This document shows positions 21,981 through 23,866 of a stretch of DNA of 23,866 nt, piece by piece. Source of the DNA: Saccoglossus kowalevskii (taxonomy: Eukaryota; Hemichordata; Enteropneusta; Harrimaniidae); assembly GCF_000003605.2 (NCBI RefSeq), contig NW_003141231.1:1-23866 (forward strand). Reading direction: 5' to 3'. The notes beneath the pieces were generated by a model. That model made no database searches. It was not told the DNA's origin and saw only the letters and a program-made list of their open reading frames with translations. Within the stretch, counting starts at the first letter, position 1. Each line of letters begins with the position of its first letter. Made by a program: the position numbers and the translations under genes.

Positions 21981-22970
21981 CACGTACATATACCAGACAT
22001 ATCAGTTGAGAAGTTTAACAATCAAGCCAACAGAGAAATTCCATTAACACGTTCATATACCAGACATATTAATTGAGACGTTTACAGCAACAATACAACA
22101 GAGAAATTCCAGTAACACGTACATATAGCAGACATATCAGTTGAGCCGTTTAACAATCAAGCCAACAGAGAAATCCCTGTAACACGTTCATATACCAGAC
22201 ATATTATTTGAGATGTTTACAGCATCAAGCCAACAGAAAAATTCCTGTAACACATTCCTATACCCGACATATTAATTGAGACGTTTGCAGTATCAAGCCA
22301 ACAGAAAAATTCAAGTAACAAGTTCATATACCCGGCATATTAGTTGAAATGTTTACAGCATCAAGCCAACAGAAAAATTCAAGTAACAAGTTCATAACCC
22401 AGACATATTATTTGAGACGTTTACAGCAACAATGCAACAGAGAAATTCAAGTAACATGTACATATACCAGACATATCAGTTGAGACGTTTAACAATCAAG
22501 GCAACAGAGAAATCCCAGTAACACGTTCATACACCAGACATATTAGTTGAGATGTTTACATCATCAAGCCAACAGAAATATTCCTGTAACACGTTCATAT
22601 ACCCGACCTATTAATTGAGACGTTTACAGCATCAAGCCAACAGAGAAATTCCAGAAACACGTTCATAGACCAGACATATTAGTTGAGACGTTTACACCAT
22701 CAAGTCAACAGAGAAATTCCAGAAGCACGTTCATATACCAGACATATTAGTTAAAATGTTTACAGCATCAAACCATCAGAGGAATTCCAGTAACTCATTC
22801 ATATACCCGGCATATTAATTGAGACGTTTACAGCATCAAGCCAACAGAGAACTTCCAGTAACAAGTTCATATACCAGGCATATTAGTTGAGACGTTTACA
22901 CCATCAAGTCAACAGAGAAATTCCAGTAACACGTTCATATACCAGACATATTAGTTGAAATGTTTACAGC
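21980..22970 (+). repeat. 1-kb variant-order block, sister of 16,010-17,000
   Basis: This is the third copy of the variant order: 67-mer with gagaagttt, gcaacaatac, tatag 67-mer with gagccg, tatttgagatg, tttgcagtatc, cccggcat, gttcataaccc, a 67-mer with aaggcaac, catacacc, cccgacc, catagacc, agaagcacg, aaccatcagagg, a-type (22,792), s, t. It differs from the others by cacattccta near 22,252 and tatttgag after gttcataaccc. Confidence 0.83.
22180..22590 (+). repeat. tttgcagtatc module, copy 3
   Basis: This is the third full copy of the variant-order core, with gttcataaccc at 22,390. Unlike copies 1 and 2, the next monomer half reads acatattatttgag instead of acatattaattgag. Confidence 0.78.
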
Positions 22971-23029
22971 ATCAAGCCAACAGAGAAATTGCAGAAACAC
23001 GTTCACAAACGAGACATATTAGTTGAGAC

Positions 23030-23825
23030 GTTTACAGCATCAAGCCAACAGAGAAATTCCAGTAACACGTTCATATACCAGACATATTAGTTGAGACGTT
23101 TACACCATCAAGTCAACAGAGAAATTCCAGAAACACGTACATATACCAGACATATCAGTTGAGACGTTTAACAATCAGGCCAACAGAGAAATTCCATTAA
23201 CACGTTCATATACCAGACATATTAATTGAGACGTTTACAGCAACAATACAACAGAGAAATTCCAGTAACACGTACATATAGCAGACATATCAGTTGAGAC
23301 GTTTAACAATCAAGCCAACAGAGAACTTCCAGTAACAAGTTCATATACCAGGCATATTAGTTGAAACGTTTACACCATCAAGTCAAGAGAGAAATTCCAG
23401 TAACACGTTCATATACCAGACATATTATTTGAAATATTTACAGCATCAAGCCAACAGAGATATTGCAGTAACACGTTTACATACGAGACATATTAGTTGA
23501 GACGTTTACAGCATCAAGCCAACAGAGATGTTCCAGTAACACGTTCATATACCAGACATATTAGTTGAGACGTTTACACCATCAAGCCAACAGAGAAATT
23601 CCATTAACACGTTCATATACCAGGCATATTAGCTGAAATGTTTACAGCATCAAACCAACAGAGGAATTCCAGTAACACGTTCATATACCAGACATATTAG
23701 TTGACATGTTTACAGCATCAAACCAACAGAGGAATTCCAGTAACTCATTCATATACCCGACATATTAATTGAGACGTTTACAGCATCAAGCCAACAGAGA
23801 AATTCCAATAACAAGTTCATATACC
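23030..23825 (+). repeat. 0.8-kb block, sister of 21,000-21,790
   Basis: Same monomer order as the sister. Private differences here: caatcaggcc near 23,176, gtcaagagag near 23,384, tatttgaaat near 23,427 and cacgtttac near 23,473. It ends at the a/b boundary, where this copy continues into a normal b monomer (ccaagcat, tatttgagacg) as in the 24-mer. Confidence 0.83.
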
Positions 23826-23866
23826 AAGCATATTATTTGAGACGTTTACACCATCAAGTCAACAGA
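23810..23866 (+). repeat. Truncated b-type monomer at window end
   Basis: The last monomer reads aacaagttc, ccaagcat, tatttgagacg, caccatcaagtc and is cut by the window edge inside caacaga. It follows the a monomer at 23,742 in the order expected from the 24-mer, so the array continues to the right. Confidence 0.85.

Larger units (their letters stand above)
1..23866. repeat. Satellite DNA array, 68-bp monomer, about 350 copies
   Basis: The entire window is built of direct, same-orientation copies of a 68-bp unit. Landmarks in order within a monomer (position 1 = first a of aacacg) are aacacgttcatatacc (1-16), agacatattagttgag (17-32), acgtttacagcatcaag (33-49), ccaacagagaaattccagt (50-68). 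The consensus is about 62% AT. It carries two CpGs, both in ACGT, at about positions 5-6 and 34-35. The plus strand of the consensus has stop codons at 25, 29 and 68; because 68 is not a multiple of 3, every frame is closed within a few monomers. I saw no inverted segment, no unique sequence and no transposon. Both ends are inside the repeat. This is established behaviour for eukaryotic satellite DNA; chromosomal location and species cannot be told. Confidence 0.97.

Noticed and set aside
1-23866. CRISPR array
   Set aside because: There are no unique spacers: the whole 67-68 bp unit repeats, with divergence spread along it. Its length and the lack of cas genes also speak against it.
1-23866. 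Coding repeat protein (tandem-repeat gene)
   Set aside because: 68 and 67 are not multiples of three, and stops (attag, gttga, gtaac on plus; gtaaac and ctaat on minus) close all frames.
1-23866. CENP-B box in the monomers
   Set aside because: The only CGGG comes from the complement of cccgacat-type monomers, and it lacks the upstream TTCG and the A at the required spacing. Absence of this box does not exclude a centromeric role.
1-23866. Telomeric repeat, rDNA spacer, tRNA or transposon-derived repeat
   Set aside because: No TTAGGG-like units, no tRNA fold with A and B boxes, no terminal inverted repeats or target duplications, and no poly-A tails or reverse-transcriptase remnants were seen.
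1-23866. Perfectly regular higher-order repeat through the whole window
   Set aside because: Spacing of the cacatacgag monomer is about 2,579, 1,219, 1,219, 953, 1,630, 1,285, 2,714, 1,491, 1,084, 3,666, 545, 1,150, 951, 1,561 and 474 bp. Only the central part keeps the full 24-mer; the rest is a mosaic.
1-23866. Naming the species or satellite family
   Set aside because: I do not recognise the monomer with certainty, and a database search (for example against Repbase/Dfam or satellite collections) would be needed. A strong hit of the 68-bp consensus would decide it.

Overview
The whole window is one uninterrupted head-to-tail tandem repeat (satellite DNA) with a 68-bp basic monomer. Both ends fall inside the repeat, so the array extends beyond the window on each side. 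Roughly 350 monomers are present. I find no protein gene, no RNA gene, no transposon and no stretch of unique sequence. An array of this length and kind, about 62% AT in its consensus and without coding capacity, points to a eukaryotic nuclear genome (centromeric, pericentromeric, subtelomeric or other heterochromatic satellite). I cannot name the species or the chromosomal position from the sequence.

The array is not a simple 68-bp repeat. Monomers fall into about two dozen recognisable types, separated by diagnostic substitutions and by a 67-bp subclass with one base fewer. In the middle of the window these types follow one another in a fixed order of 24 monomers, giving a higher-order repeat of exactly 1,627 bp (12,684-14,310: nineteen 68-mers plus five 67-mers). 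Directly upstream lies a 22-monomer, 1,492-bp version (11,192-12,683). It has lost two monomers through a visible hybrid monomer at 12,616-12,683. In the centre of the higher-order unit, 67-bp and 68-bp types alternate strictly, forming an older 135-bp dimer layer.

The rest of the window is a mosaic of segments of this higher-order order and of a second variant order marked by a tttgcagtatc module. Blocks of 0.4 to 3 kb recur at offsets of about 2.0, 2.58, 2.92, 5.97, 9.29, 10.2, 13.56, 14.52, 15.12 and 18.93 kb. Sister blocks share private mutations and differ by whole-monomer gains or losses (68, 135, 136 or 204 bp). This is the expected footprint of repeated unequal exchange and segmental amplification.

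Region by region: 1-3,200 is a mosaic of the variant order; 3,370-6,775 is a long block repeated at 13,120-15,930; 6,700-11,035 holds two successive copies of another block; 8,648-8,790 is an odd patch dense in single-base indels; 11,192-14,310 holds the two best-ordered higher-order units; 15,980-17,890 repeats parts of 1,490-3,195; 17,885-19,305 repeats 7,850-8,640 and the window start; 20,009-23,866 repeats parts of 3.3-6.4 kb and 16-17 kb.

The one reading frame above 60 codons (2,199-2,402) starts at TTG and spans three monomers. It is an accident of indels in the satellite, not a gene. I did not find a new genetic system here. What is interesting is the higher-order organisation and its recombination scars. 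All block boundaries were read by eye and are good to about 10-30 bp unless an exact value is stated.
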